The notes beneath the pieces were generated by a model. It saw only the letters and a program-made list of their open reading frames with translations, had not been told where the DNA came from and ran no database searches. The position numbers and the translations under genes are program-made. Below, one piece after another: positions 22,585 through 33,900 of a stretch of 64,000 nt of DNA. The stretch's first letter is position 1; the number at the start of each line of letters is the position of its first letter. The stretch is from an uncultured Kiritimatiellota bacterium (GTDB lineage Bacteria; Verrucomicrobiota; Kiritimatiellia; RFP12; UBA1067), in the NCBI GenBank assembly GCA_934667425.1, contig CAKULV010000002.1:62001-126000 (forward strand). Reading direction: 5' to 3'.

Positions 22585-24222
22585 ATGAAGAGGAAAAATG
22601 CAAACCATGCCATAAAATGGCTGTCGATATCGATCGTCATATCCATCTCTTGTTGTGCAGGTGTCGCGGCTCAAACCGGAAAGAAATCGATTCTCGGCTA
22701 TGGCTGGGAATTTCTGGCAGTCGGCACGGAGGACGTCTGGCGAAACCGCGACAAGCTCGCGGCAGTTGGCTATGACGGCTACCTGCTGCCCATCGACCGT
22801 CAGGCAACGGATGGATCGCTCGTGCGTGCGCGTGACCTGCTCGCGGCGACGGACTGGCAGGAGTCGGATTTCGATCGGAGCATGGCGCTCCTCCGCGAAT
22901 GTCTCGCGCTTCCCGGCCTGAGCGAGTCGCTGGCGTTCGGCTTTCTCATCCCGGCGAAGCGACTTGCGTGGACAGATGACGCGGCATGGGCGAATGCGGC
23001 TTCCAACGCCGCCGTCTTCGCCCGCGTCGCGCGCAAGGCAGGCTTTCGTGGCGTATGTCTCGACCATGAGGATTATACGAAACAGACGCAGTTCCGTCTG
23101 AGCCCCGGCGATCCGTCCTATGCAGAGGCATGTCGGCTTGCGCGGGCGCGCGGACGGCAGTTCTTCGCCGCATTCTTTTCGGAATTCCCCGAAGCGCGGC
23201 TCTTGACCTTCTGGCTCTTCACGGAGTGGCGTGAGATCGTCCGCGCGCGCAATGTCGTCCAGGCCGCCGAAGAAATGAAGGGTGACCTGTGGCATGCTTT
23301 CCTGAACGGCATGCTGGATGTCGTGCCGCCGACGGCGAAGTTCATCGACGGCAACGAGACGACCGGCTACAAGACTGTCGGCGGGCCGGATGCCTTCCGC
23401 GCCGCCGCGTACGAGACGATCCGGGACGTATTGCCGCTTGTCGCGCCGGAGAACCGCGTCAGGTATACGTCCGGCGTCTCCGTCGGATTCGGACAGTACG
23501 TCGATTCCTACACGAAAGAGGGCCACTGGGCCATCCCCGCGCTGGGCGGGTCGAAGCTCCTCTCGTTCCAGCGCAATCTTCTCGCGGCGACGGAGATCGC
23601 CGACGACTACGTATGGGTGTATGGCGAACGTGGCCTTACTATCGACTGGGGGCGCACGGACCACCGCTGGCTCAAGTTCCCGACGTGGGAGTCGCAGCTG
23701 CCCGGCTTCCGGCGGGCAATCCGTCTGGCCTCTGGCGGTGTGGCAACCGCGCATGCCCTGATCGCGGAGGGTGCGATGACGAACGTCTGCGGCAACTCGT
23801 CCTGTGGCGGCACGGGTGCGGCGGTGCCGCCCGAATACGTGACGTGGACGCGCGAGAAGAATCCGCCGGCGGATCGGTTCGTCCGCGACGAACTCGAGGG
23901 ATTTTCGGCTCCCGGCTGCCTGCGCCTCAACGGCGCCGGCTCCTTCACCGCGACGGCGTCCGGCCTTCGCCCCGGCGAAGTCCTCTACCTGCGCGTTCGG
24001 GCGAAGGGGGCGCAGCCGACCGTCACCGTCGGCTGGAAGCGCAACGGGCAGTGGGACTGGAAGATCCCGGGTGAAACGTTCCTCGGACAGCCCCGTGCCG
24101 CCGCCGCGTGGCGGACTTTCGAGGGGCTGGTCGTCGTGCCGGAGAACGCAAACGGACTTGGCTTCGTCCTCGGCAGCATTGAAGGTACCATGCTGTACGA
24201 CGACGTGGAGATCTGGCGGTAG
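22585..24222 (+). CDS. Exported TIM-barrel-like protein of unknown activity with C-terminal carbohydrate-binding-like domain
   Basis: A 545-residue secreted protein; the start at 22585 (MKRKNANHAIKWLSISIVISISCCAGVAAQ) gives a clear signal peptide, and longer in-frame starts run through the promoter. The body looks like a glycosidase-type barrel (SILGYGWEFLAV; VCLDHEDYTKQTQF with acidic residues on a predicted strand end; TFWLFTEWREIV). The last 130 residues form a beta-rich module (LNGAGSFTATASGLRPGEVLYLRVR... MLYDDVEIWR), as in carbohydrate-binding modules. I cannot assign a GH family. Its place between GH28 and GH42-like genes suggests work on the same glycan. The next gene begins 8 nt after the stop. 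Confidence 0.75.
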   Translation: MKRKNANHAIKWLSISIVISISCCAGVAAQTGKKSILGYGWEFLAVGTEDVWRNRDKLAAVGYDGYLLPIDRQATDGSLVRARDLLAATDWQESDFDRSMALLRECLALPGLSESLAFGFLIPAKRLAWTDDAAWANAASNAAVFARVARKAGFRGVCLDHEDYTKQTQFRLSPGDPSYAEACRLARARGRQFFAAFFSEFPEARLLTFWLFTEWREIVRARNVVQAAEEMKGDLWHAFLNGMLDVVPPTAKFIDGNETTGYKTVGGPDAFRAAAYETIRDVLPLVAPENRVRYTSGVSVGFGQYVDSYTKEGHWAIPALGGSKLLSFQRNLLAATEIADDYVWVYGERGLTIDWGRTDHRWLKFPTWESQLPGFRRAIRLASGGVATAHALIAEGAMTNVCGNSSCGGTGAAVPPEYVTWTREKNPPADRFVRDELEGFSAPGCLRLNGAGSFTATASGLRPGEVLYLRVRAKGAQPTVTVGWKRNGQWDWKIPGETFLGQPRAAAAWRTFEGLVVVPENANGLGFVLGSIEGTMLYDDVEIWR

Positions 24223-24230
24223 GAGGGGAA

Positions 24231-27200
24231 ATGAGGTTTGGACTTGGATCTCTTCTGGCGTCGATTGCCGCAGCCGCGGCCGGAGCGGCCGAGTTGCCTG
24301 TGCTCAATGCCGCCAACGGCTTTGGCGGCATCCGCTTCGCGGAACGCGCCGACGCGCGTATCGAGGCGGGCGTGCTCAAGCTTACGAACATCGCGGCCGA
24401 CCATTTCGTTTGCCTTGCGACGCCTCCGTACTTCGCCGCCGAAGTGGGCGCGATCGCCATTCGCTACCGGGCCAAAGGCATGAAGGCGGCGGCGGGGCAG
24501 ATCTTCTATGCGCCGAGCGGCTCCCCGTACGTCGCGGCGCGCAAGTGGCTGTTGCCGCCGATGGAGACGGACGGCGCCTGGCACGTCCTGGAGGCGCGTC
24601 CGGAGATGGCGGTCGATCCCGAGGACTGGCGCAAGATGGGGATTCTCGACACGATCCGCATCGACATGACGGACGCGCCCGGCGGCATGATCGAGATCTC
24701 CGAAATCGCGTTCCGCAGCCGCGCCTGCGCAAGGTCCGTCGCGGCGGAGAAGGTCGCGGCGGAGAAAATCGACGAAAAGACCCTGAAGGCCCTTGATGCG
24801 CCGCCGTGGCCGTCGGTCGAGCCGGAGACCTGGCCTGCCGTGGCGGCGAAGCCGGAGCAGGGCGGCTCCGTGGACGTGACGTGCCGGGGCGGGCTCGTCG
24901 TGCCGGATCGCGCGGCCGCAGGGTCGCGCGTGACGCTGAAGTTCGATTTCGCGGGCGACGTGCCGACGTTCCCGATCCGGCTGAAGGTCTCGCTCGTGTC
25001 CGGCATGACGCTCGCGTGGGACGAGGAGCTGTGGGCCGACCGTTCCGCGCTCTCGCAGATCGGCGGCAACCTGTGGCGGCTTTCGGTCCCGTATGACTTG
25101 CCGCGCTGCCTGACGTCCGGCAATCTCACGGTGCGTCTCGAATCGCCGTCCGTGCGCTGTATCGCCGGCAGTATGCCGTCCGCTCCGCTGACGTACCTGC
25201 CGGCCATGAGCCTGCCCGGGTGGGACAAGCCGGTCAGATGGGGCGTGACGCGGGTCGCGGGGCTTCCCCGGTTCGCGCGCGAGGGACGAGCGGTCTATCC
25301 GCTCTGGGGCTTTGTCCGCAGCGACCGCAAGAACCGGCATTCCGAGGCGCCGCTCACGTTTGTGACGGTCGGGGCGAGTTCCCTGAAGTGGTGGCCGCGC
25401 GGGAAGGAGTTCGATCCCGTGGCGCTCGACCGGGCCGCCGAGCACAACGCGCGGCTCTATCCGGATGCGATGTTCATGTTCGACCTGTCTGTCTATCCGC
25501 CGCCGGATTGGCGCACGGCCAATCCCGACGAGATGTCGCGCGACGAGCAGGGCCACGTCAACCGGGACGTCGGCGACAGCGAGATCAACTTCTCCTTCGC
25601 GTCGGAGAAGGCCTTGGCGGACATGGAGGAGATGCTGACGAAGGCGCTTCGCCACCTTGAGAGCGCACCGTACGCCAACCGCATCGCCGGCTATCGGGTC
25701 AACTCCGGGCATACGATCGAATGGCTTGGCTGGTCGCCTTCGCGCAAGGACACGGCGCTTGACTTCTCCCCTGCGGCGAAGAAGGGTTTTGCGGCGTTCG
25801 CCCGCGAGTACTATCCGGAGATGGCAGATTTCAGCGTTCCGACGCTGGCCGAGCGCACGGCTATAGACGCGCCGTGGTCGGCCGTTTGGGACTTGCCGCG
25901 CCACATGCGTACGGTAGCCTACCATGACTTCTATTCCCATGCCGTGGCGGATGCCGCATTGCGACTCTGCTCGCAGGCACGCGCCATTGTCGGACGAAAC
26001 AAACTCATCGGCACGTACTTCGGCTACGTGATGACATTGATGGAGCCCGGGAACGCGCACATGAGGGCGCATTTCGCGACAAAGCATTTCCTTGACCGGG
26101 CCGAAGGGACGATCGATTTTCTCATGAGCCCGCCCGGCTACGGGTTCGCGCACCGCGCCCTCGGCAACACGCTTGTGGACATGAAGCCGTTCGCGTCCAT
26201 GCAGGCGCACGGCATCGTGCCGATCATCGAGGATGATACGCGTACGCACAACAATCCGGCTCTTTCCGGCAGTGGCTACTTCCAGTGCAAGACCGAAGAG
26301 CAGACGGTCTCCGAGATGCGGCGCAACATGGGCATCGCCGTCTGTCGCGGGCTGCCGTTCTACACGTACGCCATCACAAGCGGCGCCGAGTTTGACTACC
26401 CGCGCTATGCGATGGACGCCGCCCGGCTGCGGCAGGCCGGCGAGGCGGCATTGCGTCGCGGCGCCGGACGCAATGCGGAGATCGCCGTCGTCGTCAGCGA
26501 GGAGGCGATCAAGGCGATGCCCGACATGTCCGCGTCAAAGCCCGAATATTTCGGAATTGGACTTCAATGGCATGTGGCCGACGGTTCGGTGAAGCGTCTG
26601 TCGGGCATCGGCGGAAGTCCGCTGGCGACCATCTCGTTCGGACACTCCTATACGCGGCTTGCCAGGATCGGTGCACCCGTCGATTATTGCCTGGCTGAAG
26701 ACCTCGTTGACCATCCGGGCGACTATAGGCTCTATGTGTTTCTCAACTGCCTGAAGGCCGAGCCGTCGCTTGTCCGTGCCGCCGAACGGTTGCGCAGGCG
26801 CGACTGTACGCTTCTGTGGACGTACGCCCCCGGCTTCGTGGCGCGAGACGGAAATTCGACCGAGAACATGAAGCGTCTGACGGGGCTTGACTTCGTGCGG
26901 CAGGAGAAGCCGGATGACGTGACGATTTCGATTCCCGACGGGACGGCTCTCGGCCGGACCGGGCATCCCGTAGAGCCGCGATTCGCCCTGCTCAACCCCT
27001 CGGAGACGCTGGGCCGGTACGCGGACGGCGCGTGCGCGTATGGCGTTGCGAAGACCGGGAAGGCGACGAGCGTATTCTACGGCTCGTACGACCTCGGGCT
27101 GCCCGTTCTCAGGGAGGCGGTCCGCCGCGCGGGCGTGCACGTCTATTCAGAGACGGGAGATCCCCTCGAGGCGAGCGATGCGTTCGTCACGCTTCACGCG

Positions 27201-27353
27201 CGCTTCCCCGGACGCAAGATGATCCGTCTGCCGCGGAAGGCTGATGTCTTTGACGTGTTCAACAGACGGAAGGTTGCGGAAGGCGTGACGGAGTTCACGT
27301 TTGAGGCGCCGCTTCATTCCTCCTGGCTGTTTATGCTGGAGGAGTCGAAGTGA
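24231..27353 (+). CDS. Exported GH42-like (beta-galactosidase-type) glycosidase
   Basis: A 1040-residue secreted protein with signal peptide MRFGLGSLLASIAAAAAGAA. Residues about 20-170 form a beta-sandwich like a carbohydrate-binding module; a second beta domain spans to about 330. A GH42/GH-A-type barrel follows: PLWGFVRSDRK, YPPPDWRTANPDE, YANRIAGYRVNSGHTIEWLGW with a likely acid/base Glu, and FLMSPPGYGFAHR. Then comes a Rossmann-like domain resembling the GH42 trimerisation domain (YRLYVFLNCLKAEPSLV, LLWTYAPGF) and a small C-terminal beta domain. AGGAGGGG overlaps the upstream stop codon, so it is co-translated with the 22585 gene. Likely removes galactose or related side-chain sugars; the family call is moderate. 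Confidence 0.8.
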   Translation: MRFGLGSLLASIAAAAAGAAELPVLNAANGFGGIRFAERADARIEAGVLKLTNIAADHFVCLATPPYFAAEVGAIAIRYRAKGMKAAAGQIFYAPSGSPYVAARKWLLPPMETDGAWHVLEARPEMAVDPEDWRKMGILDTIRIDMTDAPGGMIEISEIAFRSRACARSVAAEKVAAEKIDEKTLKALDAPPWPSVEPETWPAVAAKPEQGGSVDVTCRGGLVVPDRAAAGSRVTLKFDFAGDVPTFPIRLKVSLVSGMTLAWDEELWADRSALSQIGGNLWRLSVPYDLPRCLTSGNLTVRLESPSVRCIAGSMPSAPLTYLPAMSLPGWDKPVRWGVTRVAGLPRFAREGRAVYPLWGFVRSDRKNRHSEAPLTFVTVGASSLKWWPRGKEFDPVALDRAAEHNARLYPDAMFMFDLSVYPPPDWRTANPDEMSRDEQGHVNRDVGDSEINFSFASEKALADMEEMLTKALRHLESAPYANRIAGYRVNSGHTIEWLGWSPSRKDTALDFSPAAKKGFAAFAREYYPEMADFSVPTLAERTAIDAPWSAVWDLPRHMRTVAYHDFYSHAVADAALRLCSQARAIVGRNKLIGTYFGYVMTLMEPGNAHMRAHFATKHFLDRAEGTIDFLMSPPGYGFAHRALGNTLVDMKPFASMQAHGIVPIIEDDTRTHNNPALSGSGYFQCKTEEQTVSEMRRNMGIAVCRGLPFYTYAITSGAEFDYPRYAMDAARLRQAGEAALRRGAGRNAEIAVVVSEEAIKAMPDMSASKPEYFGIGLQWHVADGSVKRLSGIGGSPLATISFGHSYTRLARIGAPVDYCLAEDLVDHPGDYRLYVFLNCLKAEPSLVRAAERLRRRDCTLLWTYAPGFVARDGNSTENMKRLTGLDFVRQEKPDDVTISIPDGTALGRTGHPVEPRFALLNPSETLGRYADGACAYGVAKTGKATSVFYGSYDLGLPVLREAVRRAGVHVYSETGDPLEASDAFVTLHARFPGRKMIRLPRKADVFDVFNRRKVAEGVTEFTFEAPLHSSWLFMLEESK

Positions 27354-27373
27354 GGGGCCTTTTCGCCGAAAGC

Positions 27374-27427
27374 AAAGCAAAGGAGACGATCACAATGAAA
27401 AAAGCAAAGGAGACGATCACAATGAAA
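27374..27427 (+). repeat. 27-bp tandem duplication of a ribosome-binding site and start codon
   Basis: Two perfect 27-bp copies (27374-27400 and 27401-27427), each containing AAAGGAGACGATCACAATGA. Since 27 is a multiple of three, both ATGs (27395 and 27422) are in frame with the beta-helix gene and both have an identical Shine-Dalgarno at the same distance. Confidence 0.9.
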
Positions 27428-30400
27428 GCACCAGCGGTTGCAGTCCGCCTCTTGGCAGGCGTCTTGGCTCTCTCGCGCGCCGTCGCGTGGGGGAGCGCGC
27501 ATCCCGTCTACACGCTGGACGGCGACCACAAGAGCGCGGTGACGGATGCCGCGTGCTGGCTCGACGCGGAGGGCAATCGCGGCGTCGCCGGCGCCGCGCT
27601 TGACCCGAACGGCGAATACCATACGCGCGACAGGCGCATCGACTTCCCCACCGGCAAGTTCCATCTCGACGTCAAGGCCCTCCACCTCGGCGAGGTGGGC
27701 GGCGCCCGTGCGCAATCCTATTACGCCGGCCCGAACTACAACCAGGTCTTCGGCGTGCGCGGGGACGGCCTTTTCCTGAACCGCGGCTTCTGCGGAATCC
27801 AGTGGCTGCCGTTCGAGATCTCCGACACGATCACCGTGCAGTCGCCCGAAGACGACCCGTTCAGGATCTACACGGCCTACGGCTATCCCGAGGGGCATGA
27901 GTGGTTCAGTCGCATGTTCGGCACGATCGCGGCGACGCTCAAGTCGGCGGCCGGGACGGAGCTCTGGCTTTACCATTCCGGCGACTCAAACTCGGCGACG
28001 AGCCCGAACACGACTTACGCCATCACGATTTCCGGCGACTGCTCCGCGTACTTCGGCACGCTGCGCGTCGGGCGCGAGGACGAGGCGGGCGGACGGGTCA
28101 CCAAGGTCCTGTTCGCGAACGACGGGCTTCCGGGCACCGTGAAGGTGACGAAGTCCGCCATCCTCGCGGCGGGCGTGAAGGGATATGATGTCGCCCGTCT
28201 CGTCCTTTCGGACGGCGCGACTCTGTCCAGCGACGGCGGCACGATCGCGGTCACGTCGTCCTTCGTGCAGGACGGCACGGTTCGGGTGTCGCTCGACGGG
28301 ATGACGCTGCCCAATGCCGAAAAGCTGGAGATTCGGGTGCTGACGGTGCCGGCGGGCGCGGCGCTTGACGTGGCGGGCTTCGCCTTGCAGGGAACCCCCG
28401 CCGGCGTGGCGACGGCGGGCCGGACGTTCGAGGTCGAGGCAAATGCGGACGGCACGAAGTCACTTGTCCTCCGCTACGCGCGCCCGACGGCCTACGTGAG
28501 CCCGGCGGGCAGCGACTCGGCGGACGGCGGCGACGAGGCGCATCCCTTCCGGACGCTCGCCTACGCCGTCTCGCGCCTGACGGACGGCGTCATCTACGTG
28601 GACGAGGGCACGTATGACCAGGAGCTGTGCGACGTCGATGACGGGACGGGGGCGGTGCCGACGGTGCAGTCGCGCGTCCACGTGCCGGCGAACGTCTTTC
28701 TCAAGTCGCTGAAGGGCGCGGAGCGGACGGTCATCGTCGGCGCGCCGCCGACGGCCGGCGGCAGGTCGGGTGCGGGCTCGACGCGGTGCGTCCGGCTTGA
28801 CGCGGGCGCGGTGGTGCAGGGCTTCACGCTCACCGGCGGCCATGGCGACGCGGCGGGTGCGCAGGAGAACTTCCCGAACCGCTGCGGCGGCGCGGCGCAC
28901 GGCGAGGAGACGAGCGTCGTCATGGACTGCATCATCACCAACAACTTCGCCAACTGGGGCGGCGCCGTCTACGTCGGCAATTACGTGCGCTGCCGTTTCG
29001 CCGACAACACGGCGGGCGCGGGAGGCAAGTGCGCGTTCGCGCGCTCAAACCTCAAGACGCGCCTCTTCGACTCGATTGTCGCCGAATCGGGGACGGGGCA
29101 GGTGTCGATCTACCAGTATGTCGAGGCGTACAACTGCCACTTCACGGCGACGGAGTACACGACGCCTCACACGGCCTGCAAGATGTACAACTGCGTCTTC
29201 TACAGCAACGACCCCAAAAATCCTCTTCAAGGAGGAGACAACGTCTATCGGCGGTGCGTCTTCGCGCGCTTGCCGCGGCCGGCGAACGAGGCGGGGGCGA
29301 TGACCGACTGCCAGGAGATCGGCGACATCGCCCGGGCCTTTGACGCGAGTGGCTACCCCGTCGACAGGGACGGGCCGTGCGCCATTGACGCGGGCGACTA
29401 CGCGGTCTACGCGGCGGCCTACCCGCGCGTGGCGGGCGGTCTCGACTATGTGGGCAATCCGCGCGTCAGCGGCAAGACCATCGACATCGGCGCGTTCGAG
29501 AGCTGCCGGCGCGACTGGTTCGTGAAGCCGGACGGCAGCGACGCGGCGGACGGGCTCACGGCGGACACGGCCTTCCAGACGCTCGCCAAGGCCGTCACGG
29601 CGGCACGGTCGGGCGACACGGTCTGGGCGCTCCCCGGCACCTACGCCAAGGGCTACGGCGACGCCGACGAAACGAAGACGCGCTCGCGCGTCCACGTCCC
29701 CGCGTACGTGACGCTGCGCTCGACGGACGGCGCGGCGCAGACGACGATCGCGGGCGAGGCCCCGGCGGCCGGCGGCGACTTCGGCGATGGCGCGACGCGC
29801 GGCGCATTGCTCGAGCCTTACGCGACGCTGGTCGGCTTCACGGTGACGGGCGGGCACGTTCACACGGACGCGGACGACCTCTTCTTCGCCGAGAGCGCGG
29901 GCGGCGGCGTGCGCGGCTTCGAGGGGAGCGCGGCCATTGACTGCGTCTTCACGGGCAACACGGCCCGTCGCGGCGGCGGCGCCTACGGCGGCTCCTACGT
30001 GCGCTGCGCGTTCGCGGCGAACCGGGCGACGATCGGGCAGTGGTCCGGCCCGGACGTCTTCGGCATCCTTTCCGACGACGTGGAGAACAAGCGCAATTCC
30101 CGCACGCGCTGCTTTGACTGCCTTTTCACGGACGAGACGGAGGGCTACAACCACGTCTACCATTCGGCGCGCCTCTACAACTGCACGTTCACGAGCGCGA
30201 AGCGCGGCGGCCCGCAGCTCCAATGCCAGATGTACAACTGCCTTCTGCGGACGAAGGACGGGCTGATCGGGAAAGACCAGGTCTTCGACCACTGCGTCCT
30301 TGCCATGACGCCGTCCGGTTTTACCACCGGCTCCATGACCGACTGCGAGGTCACGGGCCTTGACGCGGCCCTTGACGCGGACTATCGCCCGACGGCCGGC

Positions 30401-30898
30401 TGCGCGGCGATCGACAGGGGCGTGTACGAGACCTATCTCGCGGCATGGGACGAGGCCGGCCTCAGCCACGCCTACCTTGGCCGGGACTTCATGGGCGGCC
30501 AGCGCGTCTACGGCGGGCAGATTGACGTCGGCTGCGGCGAGCATGACCTGCGCGCGGACGTCGCCGCCGCCTTCCGCCGGGTCACGGTCAGGGAGATGGG
30601 CGCGGGCGTGACGCTCGTCGGCGGGCGCCCCCGGCTCCACGACGGGGAGGAGATCTCCCTTGACTGGCATCTCGAGGGCCGGGGCGGCTTCGTCGAGTGC
30701 GTGCTTGAGGGTACGGGGGCGCTGACGGTCTATAGCGGCGAGACTCCGCTCGTCACGCTTACCGCGACGGGAACGGCCGCGATCCCGGCCGGCCTGTCTT
30801 CGGCCGATGTCCGATTCGTATTCGAGTCTGCCGAGGGCGGGACGGCCACGGTCCAGGCGATGCGCCGTGACTGCGGCACGCTGCTAATCGTGCGCTGA
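27395..30898 (+). CDS. Exported protein with two tandem right-handed beta-helix (DUF1565-like) modules
   Basis: About 1167 residues; secreted (hydrophobic APAVAVRLLAGVLALSRAVAWGSA). Initiation may occur at 27395 or at the duplicated ATG 27422. Residues about 30-360 form a beta-rich domain like those attached to autotransporter-type passenger repeats. Two homologous beta-helix modules follow: the first starts near YVSPAGSDSADGGDEAHPF, the second about 340 residues later at WFVKPDGSDAADGLTADTAF. Both share SRVHVPAxVxL, the phrase GFTxTGGH, then Cys-rich MYNC-type turns (KMYNCVF, QMYNCLL), and end in AIDxGxY. This is the fold of pectate lyases and polysaccharide-binding adhesins. No lyase active site is evident, so it may bind pectin or be a lyase of unknown family. 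Confidence 0.8.
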   Translation: MKKAKETITMKAPAVAVRLLAGVLALSRAVAWGSAHPVYTLDGDHKSAVTDAACWLDAEGNRGVAGAALDPNGEYHTRDRRIDFPTGKFHLDVKALHLGEVGGARAQSYYAGPNYNQVFGVRGDGLFLNRGFCGIQWLPFEISDTITVQSPEDDPFRIYTAYGYPEGHEWFSRMFGTIAATLKSAAGTELWLYHSGDSNSATSPNTTYAITISGDCSAYFGTLRVGREDEAGGRVTKVLFANDGLPGTVKVTKSAILAAGVKGYDVARLVLSDGATLSSDGGTIAVTSSFVQDGTVRVSLDGMTLPNAEKLEIRVLTVPAGAALDVAGFALQGTPAGVATAGRTFEVEANADGTKSLVLRYARPTAYVSPAGSDSADGGDEAHPFRTLAYAVSRLTDGVIYVDEGTYDQELCDVDDGTGAVPTVQSRVHVPANVFLKSLKGAERTVIVGAPPTAGGRSGAGSTRCVRLDAGAVVQGFTLTGGHGDAAGAQENFPNRCGGAAHGEETSVVMDCIITNNFANWGGAVYVGNYVRCRFADNTAGAGGKCAFARSNLKTRLFDSIVAESGTGQVSIYQYVEAYNCHFTATEYTTPHTACKMYNCVFYSNDPKNPLQGGDNVYRRCVFARLPRPANEAGAMTDCQEIGDIARAFDASGYPVDRDGPCAIDAGDYAVYAAAYPRVAGGLDYVGNPRVSGKTIDIGAFESCRRDWFVKPDGSDAADGLTADTAFQTLAKAVTAARSGDTVWALPGTYAKGYGDADETKTRSRVHVPAYVTLRSTDGAAQTTIAGEAPAAGGDFGDGATRGALLEPYATLVGFTVTGGHVHTDADDLFFAESAGGGVRGFEGSAAIDCVFTGNTARRGGGAYGGSYVRCAFAANRATIGQWSGPDVFGILSDDVENKRNSRTRCFDCLFTDETEGYNHVYHSARLYNCTFTSAKRGGPQLQCQMYNCLLRTKDGLIGKDQVFDHCVLAMTPSGFTTGSMTDCEVTGLDAALDADYRPTAGCAAIDRGVYETYLAAWDEAGLSHAYLGRDFMGGQRVYGGQIDVGCGEHDLRADVAAAFRRVTVREMGAGVTLVGGRPRLHDGEEISLDWHLEGRGGFVECVLEGTGALTVYSGETPLVTLTATGTAAIPAGLSSADVRFVFESAEGGTATVQAMRRDCGTLLIVR

Positions 30899-30935
30899 AT
30901 GAGTCCGGCGCGCTCCCGACGGCCGCCAGCCAGCA

Positions 30936-33900
30936 ATGATGAAGAAGAGCCAGCTTTCCCTGCCGTTCGCGGCGGCCATGTCAATGGCCGCCCACGCGGC
31001 CTTTCCCGCGGACTGGATTTCCGCGACGGACTTTCGGCGGACGCTGGAGCCGACTTCGTTCTGCCGCGCAGTCACCAACCGGGCCCCTGTCGCAAACGCG
31101 GTATGGCGGACGTCTGGGCTTGGCGTCTACTGTGCGTTCGTCAACGGCGTTGAGGTCGGCGGCTTCCTGAAGCCGGGATTCACGCATTTCAGCAAGTGCC
31201 GCCATGTCTATTCCTTCGATGTGACAGGCAAGTTGAAGCGAGCGGCGCAGGCGGTCAATGTGCTGTCGGCCACGGTCACGGCGGGCTGGTGGCGAGACGA
31301 AATCGTGGAGTCCAGCAACCCGGATGCGCTGCCGTTTGAGGATGAGCTGGGCGTTCCTGACGATGTGCTGGGGGCGTATCACAGACGCCTTGAGCGGAAT
31401 GTTCCGGAAGATGCCGACAACGCATTCTGGGGTGAGCTGGCGGTCGAGTATGCGGATGGCACGAAGGAGACTTTCGGGACCGACGTGACGTGGGGCGCCG
31501 CACGCGCCGGCGCGCTTCGTTCGGCCTCCATCTACGACGGCGAGACGTATGACGCGCGCGTTTGCGAGGACTGGCGACGGACGGGACGCACCGGCGGATG
31601 GCCCAGGGCGAAACGCGACTTCCAGTTCCGGGGCGAGATGCGTCCTGCGTCTGCGCCTGTCGTCCTGCGCGAGGATCTTGCGTTCGAGCCGCGAGAGCTG
31701 CATCTCGTGCGCGGGGCGGTGGGCGTTTCGTCCAACTCCTACGGCATTGCGCGTACCGTTGCGTTCTTTGACGACGGGGAGGCGATTCGCATTCGCCCCG
31801 GAGAGGAGCTGGTGGTGGATTTCGGGCAGAACGCGGCGGCCGTATGCGACTTCGACGTGGAGGGGGCGGCCGGTTGCGAGATGTCGGTGCGCCATGCCGA
31901 GATGCTGAACGAGGGCGGCGGAGCGAAGGGCCGGGGCAATGACGGGCCGGAGGGGACGCCCTATGTGGCGAACCTTCGTGGCATCCCGGCGGCGATTCGC
32001 TACACGATGAAGGCTGGCCGCCAGCGGTATCGGCCAGCCTATTCGTTTTTCGGATTCCGGTACATTGGCATCCGCGCTAGCGCGCCGATGGTTCTCCATC
32101 GCGTGCGGAGCGTGCCAGTGACGTCGGTCACCCGCGAGATGGAGACGGGCTCGCTGGCGACGGGGGTCCCCGCCGTCAACCGGCTGGTCTCCAACATCCG
32201 CTGGGGAATGTACTCGAACTACCTCTCGGTGCCGACGGACTGTCCGCAGCGCAACGAGCGCGTCGGCTGGTCGGGGGACACGCTCGCGTTCCTCGGCGCG
32301 GCCGTATACAACGCCGATGTGTACGGCTTCCTCTCGAAGTGGCTCGCCGACATGCGCGACGCGCAGCGCGCGGACGGCGCCTACCGGGCCGTCGCGCCGC
32401 CGGGCCTCTGCGGAAGCGACCGGGGCATGAGCGGCTGGGCGGACGCCGGGGTGCTCGTCACGCATCGCCTCTGGACGCGCTACGGCGACATCTCGGTCGT
32501 GCGGGAGAACTGGACGGCGATGGAGCGCTACCTCGAGTGCCTCGTCGGGAACGGCGGACATCTCACGAACCGTACCGGCGACTGGCTTTCATACGAGAAA
32601 AACGACGAGCCCGTGAAGAGGCTCATCGCCGACGCCCTCTTCTTCGAGGACGCGCGCCGGATGGCGGAGATGGCCGGCGCGCTCGGCAAGGCGGACGCCG
32701 CGCGGCGCTACCGCCGGCTGGCGGACGCGCTGCGCGGGACGTGGCGCGCGCGCCACCTGGACGCGGCCGGCGAGGTGCGCGAGGACGTGCGGACGCAGAC
32801 GACCCTCGCGTACGCCATGAAGGAGGGCCTTGTCGAGGGTGCGGCGCGCGCGGCCACGGTGCGGCAGCTCGTCGCGAACATCCATGCGCACGGAGATCGG
32901 CTCCAGACGGGCTTTCTCGGCACTGCGCATCTTCTGGACGTCCTTTCCGACAACGGGGCGCATGAACTTGCGGTGACGCTCCTGCTTCAGCGCAAGGAGC
33001 CAAGCTGGCTGTATTCGGTAGATCAGGGCGCGACGACGATCTGGGAGCGCTGGAACAGCTATACCAGGGAACGAGGGTTCGGGCCGGTCAAGATGAACAG
33101 CTTTAACCACTACGCCTATGGGGCGGTCCTGGGGTGGATGTACTCTTCGCTGGCGGGGATTCGCGAGGATCCGGAGTCGCCTGGGATGGACTGCTTTGAA
33201 CTGCGGCCGCGTCCGGATGCGCGTCTTGGGCGGGTCGCCGCAAGGTATCGTACCCGGCACGGGGTCATCGAGAGCGCGTGGCGATATGAATCGGATGGTT
33301 CGCTCGTCTGGCGGTACACGATCCCGACGGGTTCGAAGGCGAAGGTCTATGTGCCTGGCGACGAGGTGGCGAAGCTTTGCGAGGCCGGGACCCGCGAGGA
33401 GCGGGTTGTCTTGTCTTCGGCGGAGCGGATTCGTCCGATCGGCGGGCTGACGAAGGTTTTCACTTCGGCGCTGGCGCTCACTTGCGTCGCGGACGGCAGA
33501 CTTGATCTCGATGCGTCGCTTCGGGTTTACCTCGGACGGGAAGTCCCGGAGGTGACGGTTCGGCAGGCGCTTTCCTGCACATCGGGATTGCGGAAAGGCC
33601 ATGCCCGCTATCCGGCGAATGCGCTGACTGTCGATGAATGCTTTGGGCTGGCTGCCAGGGAGCGGCTTGAGTCTGCGCCGGGGACTGCATTCGAATATGG
33701 GCCATGGGGATATTGCCTCGTTGCCAAGACGATAGAGATCGTGACCGGGAAGCCTTTCGCCGAGGCGCTGGAATCGAGGATCTTGAAACCATATGGCCTT
33801 ACGGATACGACTTTCAATCCCAAAGCCGGGCAGCGGCTTCGCATCGCCGCGGCGGATCGGAAGTATGCGTGGCTCAAAGTGCCGGAAACGGACGACTGCG

